The notes: generated by a model not told the origin, from the letters alone. Shown: positions 42,840 through 56,706, counted from the stretch's first letter. The stretch: 64,000 bases of DNA from Brachypodium distachyon (GCF_000005505.3 NC_016133.3:27878508-27942507); one strand, 5' to 3'. Numbers and translations: made by a program.

Positions 42840-45800
42840 CTATGCGGATGATACGCGCTGATAAGCCGTTCCTGTCAGTGAACTGTGCCTTCGGCCATAG
42901 AAGAAATATATCAATGCACCAGCCGCTAGCCAGACAGAAACACGGATCCATGTGTGACTCCTGTGATAAAAAAATCAAGTACGGTATCCAAATTATCTTC
43001 AGAAGTTGCTAGGATCATTACTTACAAGAACCAGGTTAAGAACTCATTAGGAAATAGGCAACCCCAAAGGGTACCTAACTCCAAGTGATTTGTTTCCAAT
43101 GTACTGCAAGAATGAAAGGTAAATACTGCAAGTATTCCTGGTTTCATCAAGCAAACTGCATCAAGGTTGTATACAAGCTAAATTTCTTACCCGAGGTTCA
43201 TAAGAAGGTACACGTTGATGAGGATGCAACATATTGGAAGTATAGGAACAAACGGACACATGAAACCTGAGAAATAGTTAGACAATTTCAGGTTTCTTAA
43301 GATTATATAATCAGGCCATGCAAACTCGCATACCAATTTGGCGGAAAAATAATGTCGTCCAGAGCTTATACCTCCGGTTTGTCTTGAAGAGCTTTTGTCT
43401 TGTCCAATACACGAAAGTGCAATGGTAGCACCGAGCAAGAGCAAGCTACCTAAGGCACATGCCGTGCATCGTAAATAACTACAGAAAGTAGAGAAAAATC
43501 AGCATAATTATTGTCTCCCTTCTGAAAAGGCTGACAATTATTTTGGTATCCACACGTAGAACATGCTTCGCGTTACTAACTTGTCCTCGTATATAATGTT
43601 GCAATTATACTTGTAGTATTGTGACCCAGCATGCCAGCAATGACAATTCGTTTTGCATTTCACTAGCCAAATATTAGGGGTGCATGAGGCAGAAAAATGA
43701 TGAAATTATCACTTACAATGGCAAAGAGGAGAAAGAAACCGCAGATGCAAAGATAATGACCCCAAAGCATACCAGTACTATGCACCTTTTGGCTTTCTGT
43801 CGCCTTACCATATTGGCAACCTCACTGGCAGTAGGTGCTTTAACTGGTTCCATAAAGGAGAAAATAAATTAGAAAAAAAAAGTAGCAACATCTTATCAGT
43901 AATTGTGAAAGGCAAGCTAGGAGGCTGTAAAACACGATGCATTGGTGACAAAAGATATCTTGCAATGCAAATTATATTTGAGGATTACAACGTAGAACAA
44001 AACAATAATGAAGAGGAGTTAATTGGTCAGGTAGCAGCAGCTCATTTGTGTAGTGGATGCAAGCTGAGAAAGGAACACAACATCGATCATGGCCAAATTA
44101 GGCATGTACAGATCATTCAATTGAGTTATAAAGTCAACTAATCGCAAAAAAGAAGATATTACCACTGCTGCTAACTCGAAATAAACACAACAGTACACAA
44201 GTGATAACTCTTTGAAACGGGTACATAAATTAAATTATTTTCATTACCATTGCCAAAAGGATCCTCCAAAATTTCCACAACTGGCTCTGAATGGTCAGTG
44301 TGTGAAGCTAGTGATTCAAGTGAACCTGGATCAGCCCCTTCCATTGGCATCTCACTTGGAGGAGCATATCTTACTATTAAAATAGAAATGGCAACCATTG
44401 TAAATGCCAATAGTGTGCCCACGCTTACCTGAACAAACAGACCAAGAAACTGTTATTACCTGGAGTAGCTCTGCACTCGGCATTTTACATGGCCAGTAAC
44501 ATATTACCATCCCTGCCAATTCTGACACATCCATGAAAAAAGCAAGAATGGCGGCACATATCCCAGTCAAGATTGTGCTCAAGGTTGGCACTTGAGTTCT
44601 TTGATCAACAGCTGAGAAGATTGGTGGAAGCAGTCCATCTCTTGCCATAGCCATCACAATTCTTGGCTGACCAAAGACAAAAGGAGCAACTAATCAGTTC
44701 TAGTTATTGGTGTAATTTGCGTAATCGTCTGTTCCTCAATAAAAATAAGATAACCATCTACCCTATCTAAACGTATAGATGATTTTTTTGCAAGACCCTA
44801 AGGTTTAGTAGGGTAAGAAGTCCCAGTATTATGTTTTCTAGTCAACCTACATATCCTGCACCAATTATCTAATTTCTCAAATCTCATGTACCTGAGGGAG
44901 TATAGCGCCTATCAACGATGCAATGAGAGCAAGAACAGCCCCACTGGAAATGACATACCTACATTTCAACAGAGTACAATGAAGTGGTGGTCAGAACTGG
45001 CATAAATACAAAATGTGATATAATTGTCTTAATAGCCAGGTTATTGATTCAAAGGGAAGCTGGTACTTACACTGCCCATTGCATTCCATATTGAGCAAAT
45101 GCAGATGAAATAGGAGTGTCAGGATCCATTGCGTAATATGGAACCAGACCGACAATAACAACAGAAACCATCATGTAGAGGAAGCAGCATAATGACAAGG
45201 TCAGACACATTCCCCATGGAAGGTCACGTTGAGGATTCTTCACCTGGAAAGTACTTTGATGAATACAAGATAATCATGTCCTTGAGCATTAATACTTTTT
45301 TTTGCGGGGACTTGAGCATTAATACTGTCCTACACTGAAGTACCAAATTAAGAATTTAAACCATATAGGAACACAAATACTTCTTAAATGAAAGAACAAA
45401 ATTAAACCTCCTCAGCTGTGCTAGCAACTGCATCAAATCCAATGTATGCAAAGAAGAGGGTTGCTGATCCAGAAAAAACTCCACTTGCACCGTTAGGGAA
45501 GTAACTATACCAACCAAGCAAATATCAGAGCCATACCAACACCACAGCGAGAATTTACACCATACGCAATTGTAGTGTGATTTATAAATTAACTTACCCT
45601 TTCGGAACATTATAACCAGGCCAGCCATTCTGGAATCCTAACCATCCTCCGGCACAAATGACAAACAGCATGATTGCGACATTTGCAATGGTGATAACGC
45701 CTTCCACAACTGAGCTCTGATTAGGACCTGATTGTACTTTAGTAACCATGGAATTTTAAGTCCAAAATAGCAAGAAATTTCATGGGATATAAGCTACATA

Positions 45801-47816
45801 CAGTTATAGAACAAACTGAACAAGACATATTTACCTCCTTAATACCCAGACAGAGTAATGCGGTAACTATCAGGACAAGAATAGCAGCACAAGGATCAAC
45901 TGCGGTATCAAGCCATTTGACATGTATTTGGGCTAGAAAGAATGGCAACTTGTCTTCGCCACCAAAAAATAGAGCCTGAGAAAAAAAAACGGTATCTGGT
46001 TATTTATAGCCTAGATATCGGAAGAGAGCTTAGTAGGGAACATAACCAAAAACAAATCGAGAAAACAAGAACATTACCAAGTTTGGTGAGATGCCACGGG
46101 CCACTGATGATCCACCAATTGTGTATTCCAGAATTAAAGCCCAACCAATCAACCAAGCGACACTGTTTAATTTGGTGACAAGAATTACAGAAGAAGTACC
46201 AACTAAGTTGGCCAAAGAGTGAAATACACCACTAGTCCATGGACTCGGAAAAAATGAACACTTTAGTCCACGAACTCGGAAAACGCACACTTAAACCCCT
46301 AAATTGTGACTACTGTGTCACTTTAGTCCAAAAACGGTTTCGGTGAGGCTTAAACACGCCACGTGGCCGCCACGTTGGATTCGGTAAGGACCACGGGCTG
46401 CTACTCGATTTTCTCAGGGGTTTTTTTCTTGCAACGGCGTGGTTCTCAGGGCCCCAAGATTCATGTCTGGGCGCGGCCGCCTTGCCCCTCGCGGGGCGGC
46501 TCGGACATGGTGATTTTGCAAAAAAAATCCTGAGAAAATCGAGTAGCAGTCCGTGGTCCTGGCTGAAGCTGACGTGGCAGCCACGTGGTGTGTTTAAGCC
46601 TCGCCGACACATTTTTGACTAAAGTGACACAGTAGTCCCAGTTTAGGGGTTTAAGTGTGCGTTTTCCGAGTTCGTGAACTAAAGTGTTCATTTTTGCCGA
46701 GTTCATGGACTAGTGGTGTATTTTACTCTTGGCCAAATATCTTGAGAGAAAAGGAACAAGAAGCTAATGGAGTTGCACATTTGTGGTAGTACCTCTCTCC
46801 AATGCAAATATAAGAATAGTGATAAGCACTTCCTGCTGAAGGGAACCGGCAAGCAAGCTCGGCATAACACAAGGCTGAAAGAGCAGCAGCAATGCCAGCT
46901 ATCAGAAAAGAAATTGTCAAGGCTGGTCCTGCATGCTCACGAGCCACAGTTCCTACCAGGACATAGATGCCAGCACCAATCGTCGAGCCAACACCTAATG
47001 CCCATCAATATAACATAGTGAGATAAGAATCACATATGTTCAACTTCCAGCATCTGAAAGTAAACCACGATGGAGGCATGGTAAGTCAGTAACCCTCTGG
47101 AAATGAACTCTGAAACCAATTGCCACAGATGGATCTTTTGCTTTACAGCACTGAAATTTCCTTGATGATGGATTTTGGCATCGCAGACAATGTTCAAAAC
47201 ATTTTTACATTTTCTCTCTATCTCTTAATGTTTCGAGAAACCATAGCCATCTTTTGTTGAATAGATCCAGCTAGTGAATGCGACTTGGTAGCAATGTAAC
47301 ATGTTACCATAAACCAGTTGCAAGAATTACAGTGGTAAACTAGCTAACAGTTCATGTAAAAGCAATCCTAAGATCGCACCTACAAGTTACAAGCAATCTA
47401 GAACGCGGACATTCAGATGATGATGATCCAGGGCTAACCACGAAGGAATATTATTTCAACGATTGTTAACTATCGATACAAATTCGATCATAAGACCACA
47501 CTGCGGTGATAAATCGAGCACACGCACCATGAATAATCAGAATAAATCGTATTTCAGCGGCGGCTAGACTGTCAACAAAAAGAAGAAAAAAACGCCGGCG
47601 TTCCTTGTTCTGGACAAAACAGACCGAAATACGCTAGGATGAGAAGACGACTATACCAATGGCCATGAGATGGGGAACGGAGAGCGCCTTAGCAAGGCTT
47701 CGGCCATTTCCCCCGACCGCTGCTGCACCAGCGCCAGCGCGAACGGTGGAGCTCGCCGGCTTCCGCCGGGCCAGGCACTGCAAATCCGACCAGGAGAGGC
47801 GTCGTCCCTGCTCCAT
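42840..47816 (-). CDS. CAT: Cationic amino acid transporter (CAT family, APC superfamily)
   Basis: Fourteen exons on the minus strand: 47816-47657, 46994-46793, 46162-46078, 45975-45835, 45716-45598, 45504-45408, 45243-45071, 44958-44892, 44666-44508, 44428-44248, 43843-43717, 43478-43372, 43266-43191 and 42960-42840. All have GT..AG introns and correct phase; the total is 604 residues. The family signature is clear: [94 protein letters not shown] and [20 protein letters not shown]. About 14 membrane segments are expected. Plant relatives (CAT2-4) are vacuolar or plasma-membrane transporters of basic and other amino acids; the site cannot be told here. I chose the second ATG (MEQGRR) because the family starts near it; 47885 is an in-frame alternative. 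An intron carries a MITE. Confidence 0.94.
45281..45326. repeat. 16-bp duplication around a 14-bp T-rich insert
   Basis: CTTGAGCATTAATACT occurs at 45281-45296 and 45311-45326, separated by TTTTTTTGCGGGGA, within a transporter intron. It looks like either a minute retroposon remnant on the minus strand or repair filler. Confidence 0.7.
46217..46728. mobile_element. Fold-back Mutator-like MITE in transporter intron, 512 bp
   Basis: Perfect 9-bp duplication TTGGCCAAA (46208-46216; 46729-46737). The ends GAGTGAAATACACCACTAGT and GAGTAAAATACACCACTAGT (reversed) begin inverted repeats that extend almost to the centre, so the transcript could fold into one long hairpin. It lies in the intron between exons 2 and 3 of the transporter gene. 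Confidence 0.92.
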
Positions 47817-48048
47817 GCCCGACCACCGTCCCTTCAGCGACGAGGGGCTGAAGGGAGAAGCCGAGGCCACGGAGACGAAGGGCACGAAGGGAGGATACGA
47901 TGGGTATTCCCAAATCGGTGCGCTCGAATGAGACCTTGTATGTTTCGTCCCTAATGGTAATGGCGTTGACTTTTCTCGGTACTAGGATGAAGAATACGAG
48001 TAGCACTCAGCCCAAAACTCTTATGTAGTTAAAGTAAGTAGAATTTAT

Positions 48049-48240
48049 GTACTCCCTCCCACCCATATCACTCGTCAAAATATTATATATATATCGTCAA
48101 AATATTACATATACCTCCCACCCATATCACTCGTGCAAAATATTATATATATATCATCAAAATATTACATATATATATATAAACGCTTTTTAAACATAAA
48201 CACATTCGTATTTTGATAAATTTGAGACAAGTAATATGAG
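48049..48240. mobile_element. Stowaway-like MITE with AT-rich internal duplication
   Basis: Starts CTCCCTCCCACCCATATCAC and ends in an imperfect reverse of it. The centre is a duplicated stretch of about 65 bp containing AAAATATTATATATATATC. It lies in the short spacer between the transporter 5' end and the RRP6-like gene 3' end. Confidence 0.45.
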
Positions 48241-48533
48241 TCAGTTTCATTTTCCCTTCTTGCATGCGAGAACAACATTCCATTACCGAGTTCACATGCA
48301 CGAGTTCCATAGCAATAGTTTCATCAATTTTGTGTTAGTCACCCACTAGCAAAAATGGGGCCCCTCCATAGTTTCACATGGAAGAACATGAGAAAGCAGC
48401 AAACTTTGTTTCCAAAATATTTCCATTCCGGTAGCTTACTGGTGAATGCCAGATAATGCTCATCCCACGTACACTCTTCTATCTCTATATCTTACGATCA
48501 CAATGCCTATTATGAATCTCACGTTCTCAGCTA

Positions 48534-51500
48534 CTAATGGTACGTAGCACTCCTATTGCCAGAAGGTGGGAAAGCCTGTCTCCTTCGTGGATTCTGGAAA
48601 TCCCCCTCGTCCTCTTCGCCACCTGGTTGTTTTGAAGTTCTCCGTTTATCTCCAGAATCCTTATTGATTGCCCTGGCCACTGCATTGTCTTTTCTTCTCT
48701 CAGATTTAACCTCGCCAAATGAAATATTCTTTCTAGCTTCGGCATAATCGAAGGGCTTCAGCTGGTCGTGAAATTCAGGTTCTTCCAATGCTTTGTGGTT
48801 CTGTTGAACGTTTCTGCTCTCATTGATAGACCGGAAGCGTTGCTCATTACCAGAGGATAGCTCGCGAGGGGAGCTAGACATCTCGGTGTCTTCAGGTTCA
48901 CAATGGTTCTGTCCATCTACATTGCAGTTTTCTGGAAGATGGTTATGTGTTCCAGTGTCCAACTGAATCACTTCTTCCATCTGAGAAGCAGGGTCATTAC
49001 ATATGCTCTCCGGTTCGGAGTACGCCAACTCTGCTACTGGAAGGCTAGTAGCCGGGGATTTCACACCACCTGAGAAATGGTGGAAAGGTAGCACCACGGA
49101 TGACTTTATCTTGTCCACCTTACTCTTGCTCTGCATTTGTAACACAGCAAACAAAGTCAGGATGGATATGGACAAAAGCATTAATAGGCAAAACAAATGG
49201 GGAGAAGTGATTCCCGTTGCAAAATGTGGACAGAGAAACCGGACAAAGATGTGCATTCATAAAGCCAGTATATTCTATATATCACAGATTAGTGAATGCA
49301 AAGTTCTCACGTCACACAATGTCGCACTCAACACAAATACATGGTTCTGCCACGTTTAATCAAATTGCCACACCAAAAACATTTACTGAGCACCACATTG
49401 AACCACATAACAGCTCGATCTGAATACTAGTCATCAACCTTTCCACAACTAGGATGCACCTACCGAATTTCAGGCAGCATTTTGGTTGCAGCTAGAAAGA
49501 TAAACAGTGGGTATACTAATGAGTGATCAGATGTGGGTCTGTCAATTAAGCCCCATGCAGCAATACATGTTGAATAAAGAGGAAGTGGGGAAGACTATTA
49601 CCCACTTACCCCTCAACTACATGATTAAAGTGGGGGCTCTTGGTAAATCACCCATTCTCCCTGGAACACAACATTCGTGATTAATAATTTATTTACATGC
49701 ACTTATTTTCCAAGGCTTGGGATATGGACGCAACAACTTTTACAAAACAATTAGTAAATTAGTTCACATCAACTATGTACTCCTAATATAAGATGTCAAC
49801 ATCTTTATTTATAGATTCTACAATAGGGCAAGAGAGAAGGAGATAAAGAAGAAACAAGCAATACCTGCTCACTTGAAAACCCTGGAAAAAGATTTGGCCT
49901 TCTTCCAGAAGATGATTTTCCTAACAGAGCACCAAAAGCCGTAGGTCTCTTCGATACTTGAACTTTGGCCTTTGCTACCTGCACAACAGAGCTGTTAAGA
50001 TGCAAATTGCAAATACAGTAGAAGAAATGACCAACAAATACTGAAACAGTTTCTTTACTTGCTGCTGGCTGCTGTTAGTGAGTACTTCTGTATCTGCTAG
50101 TCCAGTAGGGCCGGACAAAGTTACCAAGCTCTTGGTTTCAGGCGTGATGTTACCAAGCTGCAAATTACCTAAAGAAGCTCCGCTCGTAACATTCCCGGAA
50201 GAAGCAGTAACAACATTTGTAATCACTGTGGGAACTAGAGCAGATCCATCACTCAGAACAAAATTACTTTCAATATTATCGGCGTTGACAGCAGGAATCA
50301 TCTCAGTGTCTTCAGTGCTGTTCTTCGCATCTGCCACCAGTAACTGCACAAAATGATAGATTAGTATCAGGAGTCATGATTCCAGGTGAATTTTTGGTAT
50401 ATCTCAGAGCAAGAGTTACTTTCGACATACTGTCATAAAATTGCAACAGTAAGGTAACTAGAGATTCACAACAGATCAGTAAAGTACCTCTTCCAGCCTT
50501 CCTTTCTTTAGTTGCTCAGCTATACTTTCAAAAGCAACAGAATTTTCAATTGCATTCCTGATGATAGTAATGACATGACCAAGATGGCGCTCAAGAAATG
50601 GATTTTTTGATTTTACTGTTCTTTTTAACCTCCCAGAGGTCAAAGGCATCTGCTTTGCTGTAATCCAAATTCAAAAAATAAGTTAGCCAAGCTAACGGAT
50701 GCATGTAAACGATGTATGGAAATCAGTAATACCTATCTCAAGTAGAGCCTTATTGGGTAATATATAACCAGTGCTCTCGTCCTCAGCACGAGCAACACTA
50801 TCTCTCCATTGATATAGACCCTGTGATGGAAACCAATTAAACGAAGCACTTGTAACTAAGTATTATATGGCCTTAACTGGTAGTCTAGCACCCTAGCTAA
50901 GCAAAGACATATAACACAAAGCAGAACAGTTTCATTAAATAAAACTAAGATGTGACTTTCCAGTAATTTAGGACATCTAGAGTTACAGAAATCAGGGACC
51001 ACCTACAACAGTAGAGTAGAAATAAGAAAGCAACCACAAAGGGCCAAACTTTGGGCTTTGAAGAACTACATGTTCATTTCCAGCAAAGCACCATCTGTCT
51101 GTCTGACTGTTGTGGACTTTGACACACAAATATGGAGTTTGAAGAACTACATGTTCATTTCCAACATGTTGTATAAATAAGAAACATCCAGTGACCAAAC
51201 TTTGTGCTTTGAAGAACTACATGTTCATTTCCAGCAAAACACTGTATGCATGTATCTAGTGCTATGGAATAGCAGCTGGGAGTCCGGACAGATGGAGGTC
51301 ATGTGTCCTCTAGACAATGGTACACCTCTGTTTCTTTTTACTTGTATAAATGTAGCATCCGCAGATTTCCTCAAAATACTTGTACATTTGGACTCCCAAA
51401 ACCTAATTAATCTTCTCTATTAATGCGCACAGAAAAGCTAATTGGTCGTTGAATAGTATGAGGGGATTAGAACTGAATGAAAACGCATGCATGCAAAGCT

Positions 51501-54500
51501 AATTAGTCACTGAATTGTACGAGGTGTGCCATGCAAGTAATGAATAGCAGGAGTAAATGGCACTGTCCCCCTTGCTTTATTTGGTCTACAATTGCCATAT
51601 GTACACACATTTAGAAACGGAGGGATTGAAGGGTATAATTTATTAGGAGTCCTTATTGTCAAGGGCCTAAGCATCCGCTGTATAAGCATGTCATGTATCT
51701 ATGTTTGAGACAAGCAAAAAAGAACCAATCTAATTCTCTTCCAAATATGTTCTCATCTTGTCTATGTCTATCCAATCCCCCAGCAAAAAAGAACCAATCT
51801 AATTCTCTTCCAAATATTCTCATCTTGTCTATGTCTATCCAATCCCCCGCAGCCATGCCCCGTCTAGCTATCTTCAGCCTGATAGGTACCTCGTTGTCAA
51901 TCAAGGTTCACAAAATGCAGAAAACTTATGAAGGGTCAATATGCCAGTATTATGCAGAACTGCAGACACTTCAAACAGAAAAAAAAGGTGCTTACAGACA
52001 GAACTGCCAGCTGCCTTGCACTCAATTCATTTTCTTTCAATCTGCAATTACATAAAAATTGACATTACAATACTTGAACATGTTTTCAGAACAAAAAAGG
52101 GTAAACCAAGAGAAATACAAACCCATGAATGTATAGGTATGATGAATCAGTCAGCAGCTCCTTCTCATATAGTTGCAAGCAAATTTCATTACTCCGCTTG
52201 CAAACCTGCAGCAATGGAAGACACATCGGCTTACTTGCTTGTATGCTCAACAATGCACACCAGTTCAATTACTGAAGTCATTAAATCAACCCATAAGTAA
52301 TAAGAGTACATCGAAATAATGAGCCTGTGTTCTTCAAGCCCAGCAGGTTTACATCAATTCACAGAGCACAAATTCTGACATTCAAGCACTAAAACAATTG
52401 CAAAAACTAAGGGGAATCAGGTGCTGCATAGAAGTTGTTGCTGACTGAGGCAACTGAACAATACAGTCAAAAAATCTTGACCATCAGTCAAACAAACATG
52501 GCTAGTGAACAAAAACAAAAATATACCTCCAAAAGAAGATCATTTTCATCTGAAGACTCGTTCACCAATCTCAAACGCATTAAGTCATATATGTACAGCA
52601 GATAGTGTGTATCTTCTCTAGCATACCTGCACAGAATAATCACAATCAGACACACTTGGTGGACATGATTAGCAAGAGCAGAGTTCAGAAGAAAATAAAG
52701 AACAAAATTTGGCAATCGAAAAGGAATTTGAGGCACTGTACTTGGTCATTTCATCAGGAAGTGGCCTCAATCTCCAATCTGCACTCTGGTATCTGCAAGA
52801 AATGTATGTCTCAGTCATGTTCCTCAAAATAGTCATGACAATTGACAACGCAAATAAGCAAAATGTGCAGTAGGATGTGTGCAGCAGGTAAAGAGGAATT
52901 AGTATGTACTCTTTGTTTGCTACCACTCCACAGAAATGATGCAAAAGATGCTCCAGGCTGTTGCGGTCCATCTGTAAGATTCTTGAAGCCTGTTTGCAGT
53001 TAGAACAGAATATCAATCTTCAGTTAACGGAACATCAAAACGATGATTTTACCTAAAGAATTAAACATAAAGAAAAACAGAAAGTAACTGAACTGTTTTA
53101 CTGGTTTCAGATGATGGAAATTGAGGAGGACCACGGGCCTGATAAGGATTCTATAAAAAATTATAACTGAACTGGGATTTATACCTGGCCTGTGTCGAAA
53201 AGGTTGCATACATATATTCCAAAATCTCGTTGCAACCATATTATATCACGACCTGCGCCATGCATTACCTATTTTGCCATGAGAACAATGAGAAACTGGC
53301 TTTGGGCAATAAATAGCAAGAACACAGATGTAGGGAAAGAGCAAGATGTACCTTTTTCTTAGTTGGATCTTGAAAAACTTCTCTTAAGTTCTCACCAAGA
53401 TATTTGCGGAGCTTAAGAGTGTCCACAATAAAGTCCTCAGTTCTTGTTGAAATCTGCATCAGGCACGTGAGACCCTGAAAAGACCTATAGTGGTTGTGTT
53501 CCAAATCAACCTGAAAACAGTCAGATTAAAAACTGATCAGTACCCAGACACCTAAAAGAATCTATTACAATTTTACACACACTGCAAATAAATAGCAATA
53601 GTAAGTAGCACAAAAAAAGGATAGCGCTGCCCACATTTTGTGTAACCTATGATGTAAATTGTGATTAGTCCTCTTGGAAATATCCAATGAAAATGGGAAA
53701 ATAATGCTAACTACTCCCTCCATTCCATTATACTAGGCGATCTATTCAGTAATTCAGAATGTTAGTTAGAAATATAACGCCCAGGGTATAACGGTTCCGA
53801 GGGAGTATATTTTGGTAGTGAGGAGGTAGGAACAGCTATTGGCAATAAAGGAGGAGTTGACAAGACAAGAAAGATAGTGCTAAGTAATGAAACCTAACTG
53901 CTCCATGCAAATTTTAAAGGTGCTGCTATGTGTAAGCCCTAATATTGAGGCTGTACCAGTATGGCATAACTATTAGTAGGATCCATCAGATTCACCACCA
54001 AGGTCTTATGATTATGTGCAGAGAATGGTTATTGGTTACACTTTAGCAAATCAACTTAAGTTCATAACTAACTACCATCATCAAACAGTTCATATGTAGT
54101 GTGAACATCTTCAGATTTGGCCAAAATGGTAAACTGACAAAGAGGAAGAGCTGTATTTGCAGCATGCCATATGAATATAACTATTTAATATTTGCAGCAT
54201 GGTATACAAATATGATTATTGAACTTCCCATGTACGCACTTTAACAACTCTAAAGGGGACAAAGACTCAATTTCCCATACAGATTTAGCACTGGAGTCTA
54301 GCACACAGCACACTTACAATTGCAACTGTGATGTTCACAATGGTACTATCAGTTGTTGATATCAGCAAAGAAATTAACATTTCAAATAATTTCGAACAAA
54401 ACAAAAAGTAGTCCCAAAGTATATTGCACCTCAAATTGTTTATAGATAGGCATAACCAAGAAGAATATTTTAGTTGTATGAAGTGGAAACAAGAAAATCT

Positions 54501-55814
54501 TGAATTACTAATAGTACAGCTACTTACAGCAAACTCAGTTGCACTTTTCAGCTTCGTCGCCAGCACCTCCAAGGTTTTCCGGTCTTCGACAAATGTAAAA
54601 GGGGTGTCATCTAAAGCAGGTGGTTTTAATGGCTCACTTTCAGGAACACGTCTGTCAAATAGTTGCTCCATAGGGAGTTTTTCCTGCAACGAGACAACCA
54701 TGTCACACCACATTTTGCAGTTTGCTCACATGCAAGTCAATTTGTCTTGCACATTTGACATAGTCATGCAGACTAAGAAAATGGCACCCCTAAACGATTT
54801 GTGTAACAGTAATAATGACATCAAATTAACAACACTGCTGAAAAGGCATTTTCTGCTCTTCCATTCCAGAGTACTCAGGTAATTTTCTTTTCCTAGTTTC
54901 ATTCATACAATTTATTATCACATCAAGAATGACCATTTCGATGGCTATGTACCAACAGCTTCTATTTAAATAATTAGACAACTCATCAACAGTCTTCCTA
55001 ATTCTATAAATTCTCTACTTACTTCGGTAGGAAATAATTACTGGCATCTTCCATGCATCATTTTCATAAATTTCTAATCAAATTAATGTGTGCAAAAAGC
55101 ACTAACCAGTGGGTGTATGGCACGGCAACCATCATCGCTCCGCTCAAGGAAAGCATGCGCAAACGGCTTGCTCGTATTATCCACCACAATGCGGTACAAG
55201 TCCTGCGGCCGTGCGATGCTGGGGATGTGGAAGGGAACCTTTGCCTTTGTCCCCGATGCTGCAGCCTTGTCCATGGTAGCCATCTTCACAGAACCAGAAG
55301 CCCCAAAGGTCTGACCTCTACCAATTTCTTCCTCCCCCATGCCCATCTTCTTCTTCTTCTTGCCGTAAACAACCTGGAACCCATCCCCTGATATCTCCTG
55401 CGGCGCGTCCTTCCGGCCTTCGGCCTCCTCCTTCTCCCGCCGCGCCTTGAACTCGTCGGCGGAAGAGCCAAACATCTCGAGCAGGTCGTCGTTGCGGGCG
55501 ACGAGCCAGTCGTAGGCCTCGTCGAGGTCCTCCTGGGGGAACGGCGTCTCCTGCTGCTTCGGGAGGAGAGGGGACTCGCCGAGGATGCCCAGGGAGGACT
55601 CGGCTTTGGTGGCGGCGGCGCCAACGGGGGACTTGAACGAGGGAAAGTTGTTGTAGAAATGGAAGTCGCGGGCGAGCGGGATCGCGCGGGAGCGGGCGGA
55701 GAGGCGCGCGGCGGCGGCGGCGAGGGGTCCCGAAGAGGACTCGATGGCCGCTGCAGACTTGTTCTGTTTCCACAGCGGCGGCGGCGGCGGCGGCGGGGCC
55801 TCGTCCGCTTCCAT
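48534..55814 (-). CDS. RRP6L: RRP6-like nuclear exosome 3'-5' exonuclease (EXOSC10 homologue)
   Basis: Fourteen exons: 55814-55107, 54683-54528, 53510-53352, 53268-53185, 52989-52910, 52792-52742, 52626-52527, 52205-52123, 52041-51996, 50820-50733, 50657-50488, 50343-50059, 49978-49865 and 49130-48534. They join in phase to 906 residues. The N-terminal part resembles the PMC2NT domain that binds the cofactor Rrp47/C1D. The DEDDy nuclease is complete: D290 and E292 in [13 protein letters not shown]349 in [14 protein letters not shown]414 and D418 in [14 protein letters not shown]. The spacing is almost that of yeast Rrp6. An HRDC domain follows (about 480-570, [16 protein letters not shown]), then a long acidic and basic unstructured tail. 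It degrades and trims nuclear RNAs with the exosome. Which plant paralogue (L1, L2) is not settled. The coding region looks intact. Confidence 0.94.
51056..51237. repeat. Three spaced copies of a 29-bp word in RRP6-like intron
   Basis: TTTGAAGAACTACATGTTCA plus TTTCCA recurs near 51057, 51138 and 51208. Between copies are ACTTTG(G/T)GC words. It looks like a small local duplication series in intron 9. Confidence 0.75.
51713..51848. repeat. Tandem duplication, 69 + 67 bp, in RRP6-like intron
   Basis: AGCAAAAAAGAACCAATC begins both copies (51713, 51782). They differ by one 2-bp deletion only, so the duplication is young. Confidence 0.9.
53714..53805. mobile_element. Stowaway MITE, 92 bp, in RRP6-like intron 2
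   Basis: CTCCCTCCATTCCATTATAC at the left and, reversed, CTCCCTCGGAACCGTTATAC at the right, flanked by TA (53712-53713; 53806-53807). Confidence 0.85.
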
Positions 55815-56217
55815 CGAGAATTTGGGTGGGGAAGTGGCGGTTTAGGGTTTATGGGAGAAGAAGAAGACGGGAGCGGCCTGTAACATGTGAATCGACCTAA
55901 TTTTATTTATTTTAGTTACTTTCGTTTTTTGCTTGGTTTTAGGGTTCGATAACAGAAATATCTGTTTGCTTTTGTGCAAAGGTGGAAATAGCGCACGGTG
56001 ATGTTTAAATTTTGAGCTCGTTTTACTCCAGAAAAATGTAGATTCGCGGATATAACGTCCTTCGTCAAGGTTAGGTGGGCTGTAGACGATATCACAAGAA
56101 CAACGCACTCTTTGATTCAAAGGATATTTTGAGGATTTAGATTATTTTTTTCCCTAAGTGAATCGTTTCATTCAAATGATTGCAAATGATATACAATTTT
56201 TCTTAATATTTTTAATA

Positions 56218-56426
56218 CTCCCTATTCTTAAATGTAAGAAGTTATGGGTTTGTTATAAGTCAAACTTCTTAAAATTTGACTAAATTTATAGAAAAAATTG
56301 CAAAAATCTACAATTCTAAAATAGTTTTATTAAATCTATCATGATATTTTTTATAGTATACTTATTCCATACTTTGAATTTGACTTAGACAAAGTTAGAA
56401 CTTCTTATATTTAGGAACAAACGTAG
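56218..56426. mobile_element. Stowaway-like MITE, 209 bp
   Basis: CTCCCTATTCTTAAATGTAA and, reversed, CTACGTTTGTTCCTAAATATAA (ends only) with TA on both sides (56216-56217; 56427-56428). The interior folds on AAGTCAAACTTCTTAAAATT-type words. Confidence 0.75.
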
Positions 56427-56706
56427 TACATTTTTTTAAATAAAAAATACATGCACTCCAACATCTTGGTAAGAATCCAATGTTTTTCTGTGCCCAATAA
56501 AACATCATTTGAATCGTGTAGTATTAAAGATCGCATGTCACTTGATCCTGCATGAATATTACATTGCTAGTCGCTATTCTGACACTTGTATTGCATGATC
56601 AATGTATCGAATATACATGCAAGTATACAATAATTGACCAAGATAAAAGGTTAAGAGCATCTTTGAATCATATTTGATTCAAATGATTCCGGAAACAAAG
56701 GAACTA

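Noticed and set aside
42607..42861. Open frame antisense to the last transporter exon
   Set aside because: A shadow of the 3' UTR and final exon of the transporter on the other strand.
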